64,000 nt of DNA from contig NZ_JTJL01000013.1 in the NCBI RefSeq assembly GCF_001678495.1, positions 1 to 64,000 on the forward strand, read 5' to 3'. This document shows, piece after piece, positions 40,928-51,146 of this stretch. The stretch comes from Gallibacterium salpingitidis (GTDB lineage: Bacteria; Pseudomonadota; Gammaproteobacteria; Enterobacterales; Pasteurellaceae). The notes beneath the pieces were generated by a model. That model saw nothing but the letters and a program-made list of their open reading frames with translations, ran no database searches and was not told where the DNA came from. A program made the translations under genes and the position numbers. Numbering within the stretch: the stretch's first letter is position 1; the number at the start of each line of letters is the position of its first letter.

Positions 40928-41938
40928 ATGACAACAACTACAATTCAAGTGCCTTCTATTACGCCACATCCAACAGTAGAGTATTGGTCAGTATGTAAAG
41001 TAGAAGCATTATTTGAAACGCCTTTCCTTGATTTAGTTTATCGTGCAGCACAAGTCCATCGTGAAAATTTCAATCCGCAAGCGATTCAACTTTCTACCTT
41101 AATGTCGATTAAAACTGGCGGTTGCCCAGAAGATTGTGGTTATTGCCCTCAGTCAGCACGCTATCAAACTGGGGTACAAAATGAAAAACTACTTGATATT
41201 GAGGATATTGTCGCTAAAGCCAAAATTGCTAAAGAGCGTGGTGCAGGGCGTTTTTGTATGGGAGCAGCATGGCGTGGTCCGAAACCAAAAGATATTGAAA
41301 AAGTTTCTGCGATTATTAAAGCGGTAAAGGAATTAGGGTTAGAAACTTGTGGTACTTTTGGTTTATTGCAAGATGGTATGGCAGAACAGTTAAAAGAAGC
41401 AGGTTTAGATTATTACAACCATAATATTGATACGGCGCCAGAGCATTATCACGATGTAATTAGTACACGCCGTTTTGAAGATCGTATTAGTACTTTAGGT
41501 AAAGTACGCCAAGCAGGTTTGAAAGTTTGTTGCGGTGGTATTGTTGGTATGAATGAGACACGCAAAGAGCGTGCGGGATTAATTGCGAGCTTAGCGAACC
41601 TCGATCCGCAACCTGAATCTGTGCCAATTAATCAGTTGGTGAAAGTGGAAGGGACACCAATGATGGAAGCGGAAGATTTGGATTGGACAGAGTTTGTACG
41701 CACGATTGCAGTTGCTCGTATTACGATGCCAAGAAGTTATGTCCGCCTTTCTGCTGGTCGTCATAAAATGCCAGAGGCGATGCAAGCAATGTGCTTTATG
41801 GCTGGCGCTAATTCCATTTTCTATGGTGATAAGTTATTGGTAACAGGCAATAACGAAGAAGATCACGACCAAATGTTAATGGCTAAGTTGGATTTAGTGC
41901 CGGAGACATTGGAAAATAGAAAAGAAAATGAAGCATAA
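40928..41938 (+). CDS. bioB: Biotin synthase BioB
   Basis: Radical-SAM enzyme inserting sulfur into dethiobiotin. The ATG at 40928 (336 residues) follows AAAAGGATACGTT; an upstream in-frame TTG extension lacks support. The cluster motif is [13 protein letters not shown] near 50-62. [20 protein letters not shown] and [11 protein letters not shown] are typical. It is separated from the other biotin genes in this window by 12 kb and sits after thiBPQ, an order I recall from Haemophilus. Confidence 0.96.
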   Translation: MTTTTIQVPSITPHPTVEYWSVCKVEALFETPFLDLVYRAAQVHRENFNPQAIQLSTLMSIKTGGCPEDCGYCPQSARYQTGVQNEKLLDIEDIVAKAKIAKERGAGRFCMGAAWRGPKPKDIEKVSAIIKAVKELGLETCGTFGLLQDGMAEQLKEAGLDYYNHNIDTAPEHYHDVISTRRFEDRISTLGKVRQAGLKVCCGGIVGMNETRKERAGLIASLANLDPQPESVPINQLVKVEGTPMMEAEDLDWTEFVRTIAVARITMPRSYVRLSAGRHKMPEAMQAMCFMAGANSIFYGDKLLVTGNNEEDHDQMLMAKLDLVPETLENRKENEA

Positions 41939-41971
41939 TTTTTAAGTTTTTCAATTAGTTAATTCTTTTAT

Positions 41972-42009
41972 ACAACCTCATACTGTTTAAGTGTGAGGTT
42001 GTTTTTTTT
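41972..42009 (+). terminator. Terminator of bioB
   Basis: ACAACCTCATAC and GTGTGAGGTTGT form a long stem (one G-T pair) with a 7-base loop, followed by a run of T. It lies 33 bases after the bioB stop. Confidence 0.9.
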
Positions 42010-42024
42010 GGTGGTATATAAACA

Positions 42025-42103
42025 ATATGTTTAAAAAATCGAAAAATTTAAACATATTTTGTTGATATGTTTATTGCATAAACATATACTGAAAATATGT
42101 TTA
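42025..42103. promoter_or_regulatory. Cluster of ATATGTTTA half-sites before fic
   Basis: ATATGTTTAAA / TTTAAACATAT (42025-42057) is a perfect 11-bp inverted repeat. ATATGTTTAT / ATAAACATAT (42065-42087) is a second perfect inverted repeat with a 3-base centre. A fifth half-site lies at 42095-42103 and overlaps the first in-frame ATG of fic. This looks like an operator array covering the fic promoter. Confidence 0.65.
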
Positions 42104-42123
42104 AAAAATTGGAATTTTTAAAG

Positions 42124-43239
42124 ATGACAACTTGGAATCCTGAAATTGCGTATAACTTACTCCCTGAATTACCGCCATCAGAAGATTTAGAAACCAAAGA
42201 AATTTTAAAGCAAACTATCTTAGCGAGAGCTGCATTAGCTGAGTTAAAACAAGCTGCAGAATTGATACCTAATCAATCTATGCTGATTAATACATTACCA
42301 GTTATGGAAGCGAAAGCGAGTAGTGAAATTGAAAATATTATGACGACAACAGATAAGTTGTTTCAATCTTTGCAGTTTGATCATGAGGAGCATGATCCTG
42401 CTACAAAAGAGGCTTTACAATATCGAACAGCACTATTTGCTGGATACAAAAGTTTAGAAAGATTACCCCTTTGTACAAAAACAGCTGTCTTAGTATGTAG
42501 TGAAATTAAAGGCAGAGAGATGGATATTCGTAAAGTAAGTGGTACGGCATTGCGTAATGGATTAACAGGAGAAACCATTTATACGCCACCAGTTGGTGAA
42601 CAACTTATTCGAGATAAATTGGCTAATTGGGAAAAGTTTATTCACCAAAATGATGTGCTTGATCCACTAATTATACTTGCAGTTGCACATTATCAATTTG
42701 AAGCAATTCACCCTTTTACTGACGGAAATGGCAGAACAGGAAGAATATTAAATAGTTTATTATTGATTGATAAAGGCTTATTAAGCCTGCCAATTCTTTA
42801 TTTAAGTCGTTATATTATCCAAAATAAAAGCGATTATTATCGTTTGTTATTGAATGTTACTAGAAATAATAATTGGCAAGATTGGATTATTTATATTTTA
42901 AAAGGAATTGAAGATACTGCAATTTGGACAGTTAAAAAAATTGAAGCAATAAGAGCATTATTAGAAGACACAAAGATTTATATTCAGAATAGATTACCAC
43001 AAATTTATCAAAGAGAATTGGTAGATTTGTTATTTGAACAACCCTATACGCGAATATTAAATTTAGAGAAAGCTGGAATAGCTAAGCGCCAAACAGCTTC
43101 AAAATATTTAAAAGAGTTATGCGATATTGGTGTATTAGAAGAAATTACTGTAGGGAGAGATAAATTGTTTATTCACGTAAAATTGATGGAGTTATTGCGA
43201 GGAGAGAGTAATCAGTTTACGTCCTATAACATAGCTTGA
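42124..43239 (+). CDS. Fic-domain protein (probable AMP-transferase) with N-terminal inhibitory helix
   Basis: 371 residues from ATG 42124; an ATG nine codons earlier is possible but lies inside the operator array. The Fic motif [12 protein letters not shown] (H196-R207) is intact. SSEIEN at 66-71 matches the [S/T]xxxE[G/N] inhibitory motif in the N-terminal half, so this is a self-inhibited class II Fic protein. A C-terminal winged-helix-like region (about 295-360, [16 protein letters not shown]) could bind DNA. Fic enzymes usually transfer AMP to proteins; the target is unknown. No separate antitoxin gene is visible. Confidence 0.9.
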   Translation: MTTWNPEIAYNLLPELPPSEDLETKEILKQTILARAALAELKQAAELIPNQSMLINTLPVMEAKASSEIENIMTTTDKLFQSLQFDHEEHDPATKEALQYRTALFAGYKSLERLPLCTKTAVLVCSEIKGREMDIRKVSGTALRNGLTGETIYTPPVGEQLIRDKLANWEKFIHQNDVLDPLIILAVAHYQFEAIHPFTDGNGRTGRILNSLLLIDKGLLSLPILYLSRYIIQNKSDYYRLLLNVTRNNNWQDWIIYILKGIEDTAIWTVKKIEAIRALLEDTKIYIQNRLPQIYQRELVDLLFEQPYTRILNLEKAGIAKRQTASKYLKELCDIGVLEEITVGRDKLFIHVKLMELLRGESNQFTSYNIA

Positions 43240-43261
43240 AACATTATGATATTTTCAAGCC
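43235..43261. other. Hairpin at the 3' end of fic
   Basis: GCTTGAAA and TTTCAAGC pair across about ten bases at the fic stop codon. No T run follows, so it is a weak terminator at best. The 163-base gap to the next gene shows nothing else. Confidence 0.35.
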
Positions 43262-43402
43262 ATTGTCTGATGGTAACGTATGAATATTTTGTGCGTTGGT
43301 GAGTAAATGTATTTATTCTATAACGAACCAATGGACAAAAAAATGCAACTCTTGGTGATTTATGAGAAAATATAGGAATTTTTTGGAAAAAAAATTATAG
43401 CT

Positions 43403-44275
43403 ATGTCGAATAATTATTATCAATGGCCGCAGCCAATTTCTATTTATCCTGATCGAGAAAATAAATCTTACCGATTAAAACGTTTTCGTTTTCAGCTGAG
43501 AACCTTAATACATTATCATAGCATTAAAAAGTTTACTCGGTTTGTTAATCAGCATTCTTGGTTAGTAGAGTTACTTAATCCTCGTGCAGACTGGAGTTAT
43601 CCTGTGGCACATCGTTTTTTAGATAAGCGTTTTAGTACACAACAACGTTTTGATACAATTTGCGATAATCTTACTTTTCTTCCACAGAAATTTACTTCAC
43701 TTGGGTTGAAACCACTGTGGGAGCAATCTATCAACTTCGGTGAAGTGATCCCCGATTTCGAATTGATTTTGACGCTAAATAATCATCAACCAATGGAAGG
43801 TTACTGGGCATTGGAATTACTCCATAAGCCAAGTGATGAGTTAATGTATTTACTCACTTTTGGCAAGGTGGACAATGCGTTATTGATAGCGGTGATTCAA
43901 GGAGCAAACTGCAAAGGTTCAAAAGAATTTGTTAAGCTGTTAACTAAAAAATGTCATGGTTTACGCCCAGCCTATCTTATGATTGAAGCGATGAAAGCAC
44001 TCACTATCCATTTGGGTTACTCGCAACTGTTAGGTATTCCACAAAAATATCAGAATAAATCTCGCTTTTTCCGCAACAAGCGCTATGTAGTCAATTATGA
44101 TGTAATATTTCAAGAAAGTGGTGGAAAGTTGCAAAAATACTGGCAACTACCGCTGCAAATTGAAATGAAAAAGCTAGAAGATATTCCTAGCAATAAGCGT
44201 TCAATGTATCGTAAACGTTATGCGATGTTGAATGATTTATCTGAAGCCATAGGAAAAGGTTTGAAAGTTATTTAA
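43403..44275 (+). CDS. VirK/YbjX-family protein (DUF535)
   Basis: 290 residues with no signal peptide or membrane segment seen. The family pattern is recognisable: NPRADWSYPVAHRFLDKRFS near 56, GLKPLWEQSINFGEVI, a GYWALELLHKP segment near 135, VIQGANCKGSKEFVKLLTKKCHGLRP, and MIEAMKALTIHLG with GIPQKYQNKSR near 210-225. VirK of Shigella and YbjX of Salmonella affect virulence-protein production and resistance to antimicrobial peptides; the biochemical role is not known. Confidence 0.85.
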   Translation: MSNNYYQWPQPISIYPDRENKSYRLKRFRFQLRTLIHYHSIKKFTRFVNQHSWLVELLNPRADWSYPVAHRFLDKRFSTQQRFDTICDNLTFLPQKFTSLGLKPLWEQSINFGEVIPDFELILTLNNHQPMEGYWALELLHKPSDELMYLLTFGKVDNALLIAVIQGANCKGSKEFVKLLTKKCHGLRPAYLMIEAMKALTIHLGYSQLLGIPQKYQNKSRFFRNKRYVVNYDVIFQESGGKLQKYWQLPLQIEMKKLEDIPSNKRSMYRKRYAMLNDLSEAIGKGLKVI

Positions 44276-44284
44276 AGGTTAGCA

Positions 44285-44535
44285 ATGCCTAGATTTATTG
44301 ATCTGTACTTAAAAGTAGGGTTTATTATCCAACAAACAGAAGGCAGATTTTTTAGGATTAAATATACTCAAACATTTGAACAACAAGTCATTGATTTTTA
44401 TTTTAAACATCACGAAAGTATGTTATTGAGTTGCCGTACTTTTAATATTCATTAATACTTTGGATTGTTCAATTTCGACATTCAGGGATTAATGGCTTGC
44501 TATCTTTCATATTAAGCGAATTTATTCCCCTGACT
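44285..44535 (+). pseudogene. IS3-type (IS150-like) transposase OrfA remnant
   Basis: A 56-codon frame (44285-44455) contains TQTFEQQVIDFYFKHHESM, like the N-terminal helix-turn-helix of IS150-group OrfA. Just after its stop another frame reads WIVQFRHSGINGLLS, which is the next part of the same family pattern (WxxQFxxSGINGL). The two parts are joined only by a frameshift, and nothing of OrfB follows. No terminal repeats were found. Confidence 0.55.
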
Positions 44536-44568
44536 TCAAATATCAAGTTATCTAGATTTCAATGAGGA

Positions 44569-44578
44569 GGGGGGGGGG
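44569..44578 (+). repeat. Intergenic 10-base poly-G tract
   Basis: Ten consecutive G inside a purine-rich stretch GAGGAGG...AGGAG. Unlike the tract at 29962-29971, it lies in no recognisable gene. It is between the transposase remnant and the 3' end of the O-antigen ligase gene. Confidence 0.8.
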
Positions 44579-44585
44579 AGGAGTA

Positions 44586-44630
44586 GATAGGAAGAGTGCC
44601 AGTTTACATTAAATATTCTTCCTATCACTT
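44586..44630 (+). terminator. Possible terminator before the polysaccharide locus
   Basis: GATAGGAAGA and TCTTCCTATC are perfect 10-bp arms about 21 bases apart, followed by ACTTTTATTT. It could end plus-strand transcripts from the DUF535 side, or end the convergent ligase transcript. Confidence 0.45.
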
Positions 44631-44675
44631 TTATTTATTTCGCAATTTTTAAATTGTACTACTACTGAATAATGA

Positions 44676-45944
44676 TTATATGTTTTTGGGGTTAATAACA
44701 TTATTTTTATAATTTAGAATCATTGCATAAAATAATACTGTCAAAAAGAAATAAAACATATTGCCTGAATTGTGGGCAAAAAAGACTTGGGTTAATCCAT
44801 AAGACATTACTGATGTAATATGAATAATACCTAGAGTGGCGAGTAATTTAATTTCTAAATGATCGTTATTTTCTCGATAAGCCTTAAAATATTGCCATAG
44901 AGGTAAAAGAAAAATACCTAATAAGGCAAATAGACCAATAACACCTCGTTCTAAAGTATCATTAATATATTGATTATGGGCATGCCCTAAACTAGCAGGA
45001 TATTGTGCAAGGATACCCTGTGAACCTTGGAGTTTACGTTGTTCTTTTGCTCCTTCATGTCCCCAACCAAAAATTGGTTTTTCTTGAATTGATATTAATG
45101 AAGCTTGCCAAAGTTCCAGTCTTGCTCCCACAGATGTACCTGCATTTTCTTCTTGTCCGAAATTTCTAATTTCAGTACGTGCATTTTCAATTTGAGATAA
45201 TACTTTTGTGGATGGAATAGATAATAAAGTAATAAAAATAAGAACTAACGAAGTTAAGAAACCAATAATAATTTTTTTTGATAAAGAATTTCTGTTTAAG
45301 TAAAACAAAATAACTACAATAAAAGGCATTAGCAACCATCCACCTCTAGTGGCAGAGAGAAAGCTACCTAGCATACCGCCTAAAGAACCAAATGCACAAA
45401 ATAAAGCTAAATAATATTGTCTTTTTTGCCAGCAATAAAACATCAAAACCAAATTAAATACACCTAATGACATAGACATATCACCAGATTGAATAACATA
45501 GGTAGTATCAGAGAGTGCTCGATCGTAGTTTAAAATAAATTTTTGATAAACTGCATAAATAGCAGTTGCAATTCCACCAAATGGGATACTAAATAATAAT
45601 ATTTTTAATGAAATAGTGTAATTAGATGGAATAAAAAATATTAATAAGAAAAATAAGGCTCGACTTGGTCCATCTAAAACTTTAATAGAATCTTGATGAA
45701 ATAGAATACAAAAAATATAGAGAATAAAATAAATAATAAAAGGATATAAAAAATAATAATAGTCCTGATTTATTTTAGGAAAAGTTCTATCTTTGATTAG
45801 AGAAGTAAAGATAAAAAAAATAGCAATAATAGGTAAAATTATTCCTACGCCATAAGCCTTAGGCAAAATAACAAGAGTAATAAAAAAGTAACAAACAACT
45901 AGATTTGAAAAATTTTTTAAGTAGTGATGATACGTAAGATTCAT
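44676..45944 (-). CDS. O-antigen ligase / polymerase family membrane protein (WaaL-like)
   Basis: 422 residues with about ten to twelve membrane segments. A large periplasmic loop near 280-330 contains WQASLISIQEKPIFGWGHEG and GHAHNQYINDTLERG, with the conserved HxxxN-type residues of the Wzy_C/WaaL domain. Such proteins transfer undecaprenyl-linked glycan onto lipid A core in the periplasm. With an ABC-type exporter in the locus, ligase (WaaL) is more likely than Wzy polymerase. It lies downstream of infA on the same strand, but a hairpin intervenes. Confidence 0.82.
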   Translation of the reverse strand: MNLTYHHYLKNFSNLVVCYFFITLVILPKAYGVGIILPIIAIFFIFTSLIKDRTFPKINQDYYYFLYPFIIYFILYIFCILFHQDSIKVLDGPSRALFFLLIFFIPSNYTISLKILLFSIPFGGIATAIYAVYQKFILNYDRALSDTTYVIQSGDMSMSLGVFNLVLMFYCWQKRQYYLALFCAFGSLGGMLGSFLSATRGGWLLMPFIVVILFYLNRNSLSKKIIIGFLTSLVLIFITLLSIPSTKVLSQIENARTEIRNFGQEENAGTSVGARLELWQASLISIQEKPIFGWGHEGAKEQRKLQGSQGILAQYPASLGHAHNQYINDTLERGVIGLFALLGIFLLPLWQYFKAYRENNDHLEIKLLATLGIIHITSVMSYGLTQVFFAHNSGNMFYFFLTVLFYAMILNYKNNVINPKNI

Positions 45945-46007
45945 AGCAAAGTACTCAAGAATATATTACTTAATTATTACTAATGATAAGACTTCAGATT
46001 AAATATT

Positions 46008-46030
46008 CTCCTTGTAGTAATTACAAGGAG
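46008..46030 (-). terminator. Hairpin between infA and the ligase gene
   Basis: CTCCTTGTA and TACAAGGAG form a perfect 9-bp stem with a 5-base loop, 13 bases after the infA stop on the minus strand. The following bases are AATATTTAA, so termination may be partial. Confidence 0.5.
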
Positions 46031-46043
46031 AGTGATTTTCAGT

Positions 46044-46324
<281 letters not shown>

Positions 46325-46388
46325 ACTTAAAACCGCGTAATTATACACATTAAAAGAAAAATCTAAAAGGGAGAGCGATTAAATTCTC

Positions 46389-46961
46389 TTATTTTGCTGG
46401 TCGAATAATTTCATAAGTACAATTGAATGCAGCTTTTGCGATTCTATAAGTATCTTTATGATCAGTTGGTACTCTGACAATAGCATCGCCAGGATAAGCT
46501 TTCATTTCTTCTCCCCATGGTGCTATGAATTGAAATTGGCCTTCTTTGGCTGTAACTATGAAATATTCCATTTCATTGCCTTTAGGGCGATAAGTTTGCC
46601 ATTCATTACTTAAATTAGGGTTTTTATCTGTTAGTGGTCCTTCATATCGCTGTACGAATTTTTTTGCTGATACTAAGATTTCTTCATTACCAGTTTCCGG
46701 ACAACGATTTTTCACTACCATATCACCGGCTTTTGCTGGAGAACTTTGTGTTTCCTTCCCTTCATTTTTAATAATAGTTACAACAACTTCATCTAATTTA
46801 GCTGGACGAGCATCAACGAGTTTGGTCTTTTTCGCTAAACCAACTCTGTTTTCTTGTACTGCAGAATTAAATAATGACTGAATATCGACGGTTTGTGCAG
46901 CAGAAATAGTTGAAACGAAAAGAGTAATAATAGGAATAGCTCGAATAGTGCTTGGTAACAT
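46389..46961 (-). CDS. Small exported protein of unknown function
   Basis: 190 residues from the ATG at 46961, which follows AAGGAGTG. The first about 22 residues (MLPSTIRAIPIITLFVSTISAA) look like a signal peptide cleaved after Ala-Ala, so it is probably periplasmic. Two cysteines remain in the mature part (NRCPETG and AFNCTYE) and may form a disulfide. I do not recognise a domain. It lies six codons or so after wbaP on the same strand, so a role in surface polysaccharide or envelope is a guess from context only. Confidence 0.75.
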   Translation of the reverse strand: MLPSTIRAIPIITLFVSTISAAQTVDIQSLFNSAVQENRVGLAKKTKLVDARPAKLDEVVVTIIKNEGKETQSSPAKAGDMVVKNRCPETGNEEILVSAKKFVQRYEGPLTDKNPNLSNEWQTYRPKGNEMEYFIVTAKEGQFQFIAPWGEEMKAYPGDAIVRVPTDHKDTYRIAKAAFNCTYEIIRPAK

Positions 46962-46982
46962 TTGACACTCCTTCAATAGAAA

Positions 46983-48413
46983 TTAGTAAGCTCCTGTCTT
47001 ATTAAAAACAATTTTAACTGTTTTTAATAAGATAACGATATCATTCCAGATAGACCAGTTTTTTACATACCATGCATCATAATATACTCTGGTTTTATAA
47101 TCGACATTGTTTCTACCACTTACTTGCCATAAACCAGTCATACCTGGTTTAGCCATTAGATAATAATCAACATCATCTTTATATCGGATCAATTCACTAC
47201 GTACAATGGGTCTAGGGCCAACTAAACTCATTTCTCCTTTTAAAACATTAAATAATTGTGGTAGTTCGTCTAAACTAGTAGTCCTTAGAAATTTACCTAT
47301 TTTGGTAATCCGAGGATCGTTTTTTAGCTTAAAATCTTTCTCCCATTCAGCTTTTGCAGCAGGATCATTTCTCAGTAATTCTTGTAAAACTTCTTGTGAA
47401 TTCAGAACCATAGAGCGGAATTTTAAACATTTGAATGCTTTTTTGTTTCTACCGATACGAGTTTGTCCATATATTGCGTGGCCGCCGTCTTTTGCAATAA
47501 GTAGATATAATAAAATCAGTAATGGTGATGAGATGATAATCAATAGAATAGAACCAATAATATCTATAGTCCGTTTAAAAATTCTAGACGATAATTTTGC
47601 TAAATTGTTATGAACGCGTAATAGCATTACTTCATAACTGAATAAAAAAGACATATCAGTTCCATAGAGGGGAATACCTCTCATAGTTGGTATGATTGAA
47701 ACAGAACGACAACCACTCTTGGACAAAAAACGTAACCATAAGTCCAGTTGTTCTAATTCATGTTCTTCTAATGCAATAATAAATTGTGTAGTTTCATTCT
47801 CTACAAGATCAAGAATGTTAATTTGTTGTGCATTTATGATTGGAACAGATAAAGTTTTTATCATATCCGTTTCGTTTTCATAATCATTAACATTGACAAA
47901 ATATTTTATTCTTAATCCTAAATAGGGTTCACTCATTAAAGCATTATAAGCATCTAATGCATTTTGATGAGTACCAATTACGACAGTATCTTTTAAATAA
48001 ACCCCAGTTTTTATTAAGTATTTTTTTAGAAAAAAACGTCCTAATGGGAAAAGTATTAGAGTAATCAGCCATGTTATTCCAAAGAAATAACGTGAGAAAA
48101 ATAATTTAGAAAAACCAATAATTGCTAGTTCAAACGTAGCAAAAATCAGTAGTGTACGAATAATTTCTTTTAACTCAGACCAGTAAGGTTTTCTATAAGT
48201 GTAGTGGCGCAAGCGAAACCAGAACCATGCAACACATAAAATAGCGAGGAATGTATGGATAGTTACTCGTTCAGAAAAGTCAGATATTGGTATAAAAGCT
48301 GACATATCTACTCCAGATAATCTGAAGAAGAAACAAGAAATAAAAAAAGGCAATAAAAAAAGTACAAAATCTGTACAAATTATTAGAGATCTATGAGAAA
48401 AGAATCTATACAT
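46983..48413 (-). CDS. Undecaprenyl-phosphate sugar-1-phosphate transferase (WbaP-like)
   Basis: 476 residues. Four N-terminal membrane segments (about 1-120), a soluble middle domain, one more membrane segment (IIGSILLIIISSPLLILLYL near 288) and a C-terminal bacterial sugar transferase domain. The latter holds YGQTRIGRNKKAFKCLKFRSM, LRTTSLDELPQLFNVLKGEM and SLVGPRPIV. Members start glycan assembly by moving hexose-1-phosphate, often galactose or glucose, to undecaprenyl phosphate. It is the probable initiating enzyme of this locus. The sugar cannot be told from sequence. Confidence 0.9.
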   Translation of the reverse strand: MYRFFSHRSLIICTDFVLFLLPFFISCFFFRLSGVDMSAFIPISDFSERVTIHTFLAILCVAWFWFRLRHYTYRKPYWSELKEIIRTLLIFATFELAIIGFSKLFFSRYFFGITWLITLILFPLGRFFLKKYLIKTGVYLKDTVVIGTHQNALDAYNALMSEPYLGLRIKYFVNVNDYENETDMIKTLSVPIINAQQINILDLVENETTQFIIALEEHELEQLDLWLRFLSKSGCRSVSIIPTMRGIPLYGTDMSFLFSYEVMLLRVHNNLAKLSSRIFKRTIDIIGSILLIIISSPLLILLYLLIAKDGGHAIYGQTRIGRNKKAFKCLKFRSMVLNSQEVLQELLRNDPAAKAEWEKDFKLKNDPRITKIGKFLRTTSLDELPQLFNVLKGEMSLVGPRPIVRSELIRYKDDVDYYLMAKPGMTGLWQVSGRNNVDYKTRVYYDAWYVKNWSIWNDIVILLKTVKIVFNKTGAY

Positions 48414-48484
48414 AATTATATAAGAGGTTATATTTTTAACATATTTAAAAATAACAAATAATTAGTTTTATCGAACATAATATA

Positions 48485-48508
48485 AAGGTGATTATATATA
48501 ATCACCTT
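48485..48508 (-). terminator. Terminator-like palindrome after manC
   Basis: AAGGTGATTATA and TATAATCACCTT form a perfect 24-base palindrome in the 138-base gap between manC and wbaP, 44 bases after the manC stop. Only a TATATT follows on the minus strand, so it may be leaky. Confidence 0.55.
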
Positions 48509-48551
48509 ATTGCCAAATCATATATTTAGTTTCACAACTATGAACAGTTTC

Positions 48552-49943
48552 TTATTCACATACTACAATATCATCATCATTTAAATAGCTACCAGATTGA
48601 ACTTCAATCAATTCTAATGGGATTTTCCCTGGATTTTCTATTTTGTGTTCCACGCCTACTGGAATATAAATAGATTGATTTTCTGTTAATAAACTGACTT
48701 CGTTATGTTTTGTAACTTTTGCCGTTCCAGCGACTACAATCCAATGCTCGGCCCTATGATAGTGAATTTGAGTTTTTTGACTTTCACCAGGTTTTATTGT
48801 GATACGTTTAACTCTATAGCGATGACCATTATCTATTGAATCAGCCTTTCCCCAAGGACGATAGACTTCCCGATGTTCTAGATATTCTCTTCGATCTTCA
48901 CTTTTAAGTTTTTCCACAATTTGTTTTACTTCTTGTACTTTTGATCTGTCTGCGACTAAAACTGCATCTTTAGTATCTACAATAACAATATTTTCAAGTC
49001 CTACTGCAGCAACAAGTTTATTTGGTGCATATATATAACAACCAGATGAATTATTAGTTATTACATCACCACGATGCACATTTTGATTTTTATCTTTATC
49101 TGAGACTTCCCAAAGAGCAGACCAAGAACCAACATCACTCCAACCAGCATCCATAGGTACAACGACAGCTTTATCTGTTTTTTCCATAACAGCGTAGTCA
49201 ACAGAATCACTAGGGCATTTTAAAAATCCTTCTTTATTAATAAAGATGAAGTCAGATTGGAAAGTAGTTTTTTGATATGCCAATTCACAAGAGTTGTAAA
49301 TTTCAGGTGAGAATTTTTTTAACTCAGCTAAATAAGTAGTAGCTTTGAACATAAAACAGCCACTATTCCAATAATAATTTTTAGAAGCAACATACTCTTT
49401 TGCAATTTCTAGATTAGGCTTTTCAACGAACTCTTCAACTTCATATGCTTCTTCTGAAATCAATTGTCCTCTATGTATATAACCGTAACCAGTTTCTGGT
49501 GCCGTAGGTACAATTCCAAAGGTAACTAATTTACCTTGTTCTGCTTGTGGAATTGCATATTTGATAGATTGTTGGAATGATTCTTTATTTAATACAATAT
49601 GATCTGCTGCTAATACTAATAAGATAGGGTCATCACCATTTTTAATCGATTCAAATGCAGCTAATGCAATTGCTGGAGCTGTATTCCGTCCTACAGGTTC
49701 TAAAATAATTTTTGATTTTGTGCCATATTCACGTAGTTGTTCAGCAGTAATAAATTGATGTTGCTCATTCGTAATAATGATTGGATCTAATGTTGACATG
49801 TTTTGTACACGATCTAATGTAGCCTGTAGCATCGTTAAAGAATTCTTATCATCTAAAGATAAAAATTGTTTAGGGAACATTGAACGAGATAAAGGCCATA
49901 ATCTGGAGCCTGAACCTCCAGCCATAATAACAGGGATAAACAT
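48552..49943 (-). CDS. manC: Mannose-1-phosphate guanylyltransferase / mannose-6-phosphate isomerase (ManC)
   Basis: Bifunctional type II enzyme, about 463 residues from the likely start [17 protein letters not shown] (a start five codons earlier is possible). The nucleotidyltransferase pyrophosphorylase signature [20 protein letters not shown] is near the N-terminus. The C-terminal cupin holds the isomerase part ([30 protein letters not shown]-like segment). It makes GDP-mannose, the precursor for Gmd and the reductase encoded at 60.5-62.4 kb. A phosphomannomutase (manB) gene is not in the window. Confidence 0.94.
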   Translation of the reverse strand: MFIPVIMAGGSGSRLWPLSRSMFPKQFLSLDDKNSLTMLQATLDRVQNMSTLDPIIITNEQHQFITAEQLREYGTKSKIILEPVGRNTAPAIALAAFESIKNGDDPILLVLAADHIVLNKESFQQSIKYAIPQAEQGKLVTFGIVPTAPETGYGYIHRGQLISEEAYEVEEFVEKPNLEIAKEYVASKNYYWNSGCFMFKATTYLAELKKFSPEIYNSCELAYQKTTFQSDFIFINKEGFLKCPSDSVDYAVMEKTDKAVVVPMDAGWSDVGSWSALWEVSDKDKNQNVHRGDVITNNSSGCYIYAPNKLVAAVGLENIVIVDTKDAVLVADRSKVQEVKQIVEKLKSEDRREYLEHREVYRPWGKADSIDNGHRYRVKRITIKPGESQKTQIHYHRAEHWIVVAGTAKVTKHNEVSLLTENQSIYIPVGVEHKIENPGKIPLELIEVQSGSYLNDDDIVVCE

Positions 49944-50052
49944 AAATAATATTTCCATTCAAAATTTAAAACGAACGAATTGTACTTATAATTAAATTAG
50001 TATTCAAGATTTAAAATTTTCTTAGTATTATTAATCTATTTGTAATTTAAAA

Positions 50053-51144
50053 TTATTGATTAATGACATTATTAATGTGATTTTGTATTTTTATTTTAAA
50101 AGCTTCTTTAGAAAAAGATAATGCATGTTTTCTAATTACGTTTGGATTAAACTTCTCGATATTTTTTTCAAAGTATAAAACAGCATCATTTAAACTATTT
50201 TCTGTTTGCGGATGAAACAGAATTCCTGTTACATCATTAATGACAGAATCTAACGCGCCTCCTTTAGCAAAAGCAATAACCGGTTTTCCACATGCCATTG
50301 CCTCTACTGGGACTATACCGAAATCTTCTATTCCTGGGAAAATTAATGCTTTGCATTTCATCAAATATTCTTTTACTTTTGCAGTTGGTTGGTAACCTAA
50401 AAATTGAATATTTGGTTTTGCTATACTTTTCAAGGTGTCTAGTTGTTCACCTTCTCCGATAATGATAAGTTTTTTTCCTGTTTGATTAAATGCATTGACA
50501 GCTAAGTCAACTCTCTTATAACTGACAAGTTGTCCTAGCATTAAATAATAATCTTCGCTGTGATCAGATAATTCAAATTCGTCAATGTTTACAGGAGGAT
50601 AAATTACTTCACTTGTTCGACCATAGTAGCTTTTAATTCTATCAGAAATAAAATGACTGTTAGCAATAAAACTAGTTACTTGTTGACTTGTGAGTTGATC
50701 CCAACGTCGGATGTAATGGAATAAAGGCGCAGAAATGAACCGTTTAAATCTACCCATTTTCAATTTATATCCAGCATACATGTCCCAGACATATCGCATT
50801 GGTGAATTGCAATAACAAATATGAGGGACACCAGGAGCAGGAATAATACCTTTAGCTGGGCCGGATTCAATAGAAATAATAAGTTCATATTCAGATAAAT
50901 CCAACTCTTCTAGCGCTAATGGCATTATAGGAAGATAAGATTGATATAGCTTAGTAGCAAAAGGTAATTTAGCAATAAAAGTAGTATAAATTCTATGTTT
51001 GGAAATTATAGAATTTTGAAATTTATTTGCTTGATAAACATGAGTGAATATATCGGCATCAGGGAAAAGTTCACATAATGCTTCAAGAACTTTTTCTCCT
51101 CCTCTCATATTTATTAACCAATGATGTATTATTGCAATTTTCAT
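50053..51144 (-). CDS. Glycosyltransferase family 4 (mannosyltransferase-like)
   Basis: 363 residues, GT-B fold. The start MKIAIIHHWLINMRGGEKVLEAL and the middle CYCNSPMRYVWDMYAGY resemble the GDP-mannose/GDP-rhamnose transferases of ABC-type O-antigen loci. The donor domain holds the E-x7-E motif in GIEDFGIVPVEAMACGKP. It sits two bases from the other GT4 gene on the minus strand and upstream of manC. It probably adds early residues on the lipid carrier at the cytoplasmic face. Specificity is inferred. Confidence 0.85.
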   Translation of the reverse strand: MKIAIIHHWLINMRGGEKVLEALCELFPDADIFTHVYQANKFQNSIISKHRIYTTFIAKLPFATKLYQSYLPIMPLALEELDLSEYELIISIESGPAKGIIPAPGVPHICYCNSPMRYVWDMYAGYKLKMGRFKRFISAPLFHYIRRWDQLTSQQVTSFIANSHFISDRIKSYYGRTSEVIYPPVNIDEFELSDHSEDYYLMLGQLVSYKRVDLAVNAFNQTGKKLIIIGEGEQLDTLKSIAKPNIQFLGYQPTAKVKEYLMKCKALIFPGIEDFGIVPVEAMACGKPVIAFAKGGALDSVINDVTGILFHPQTENSLNDAVLYFEKNIEKFNPNVIRKHALSFSKEAFKIKIQNHINNVINQ

Positions 51145-51146
51145 GA

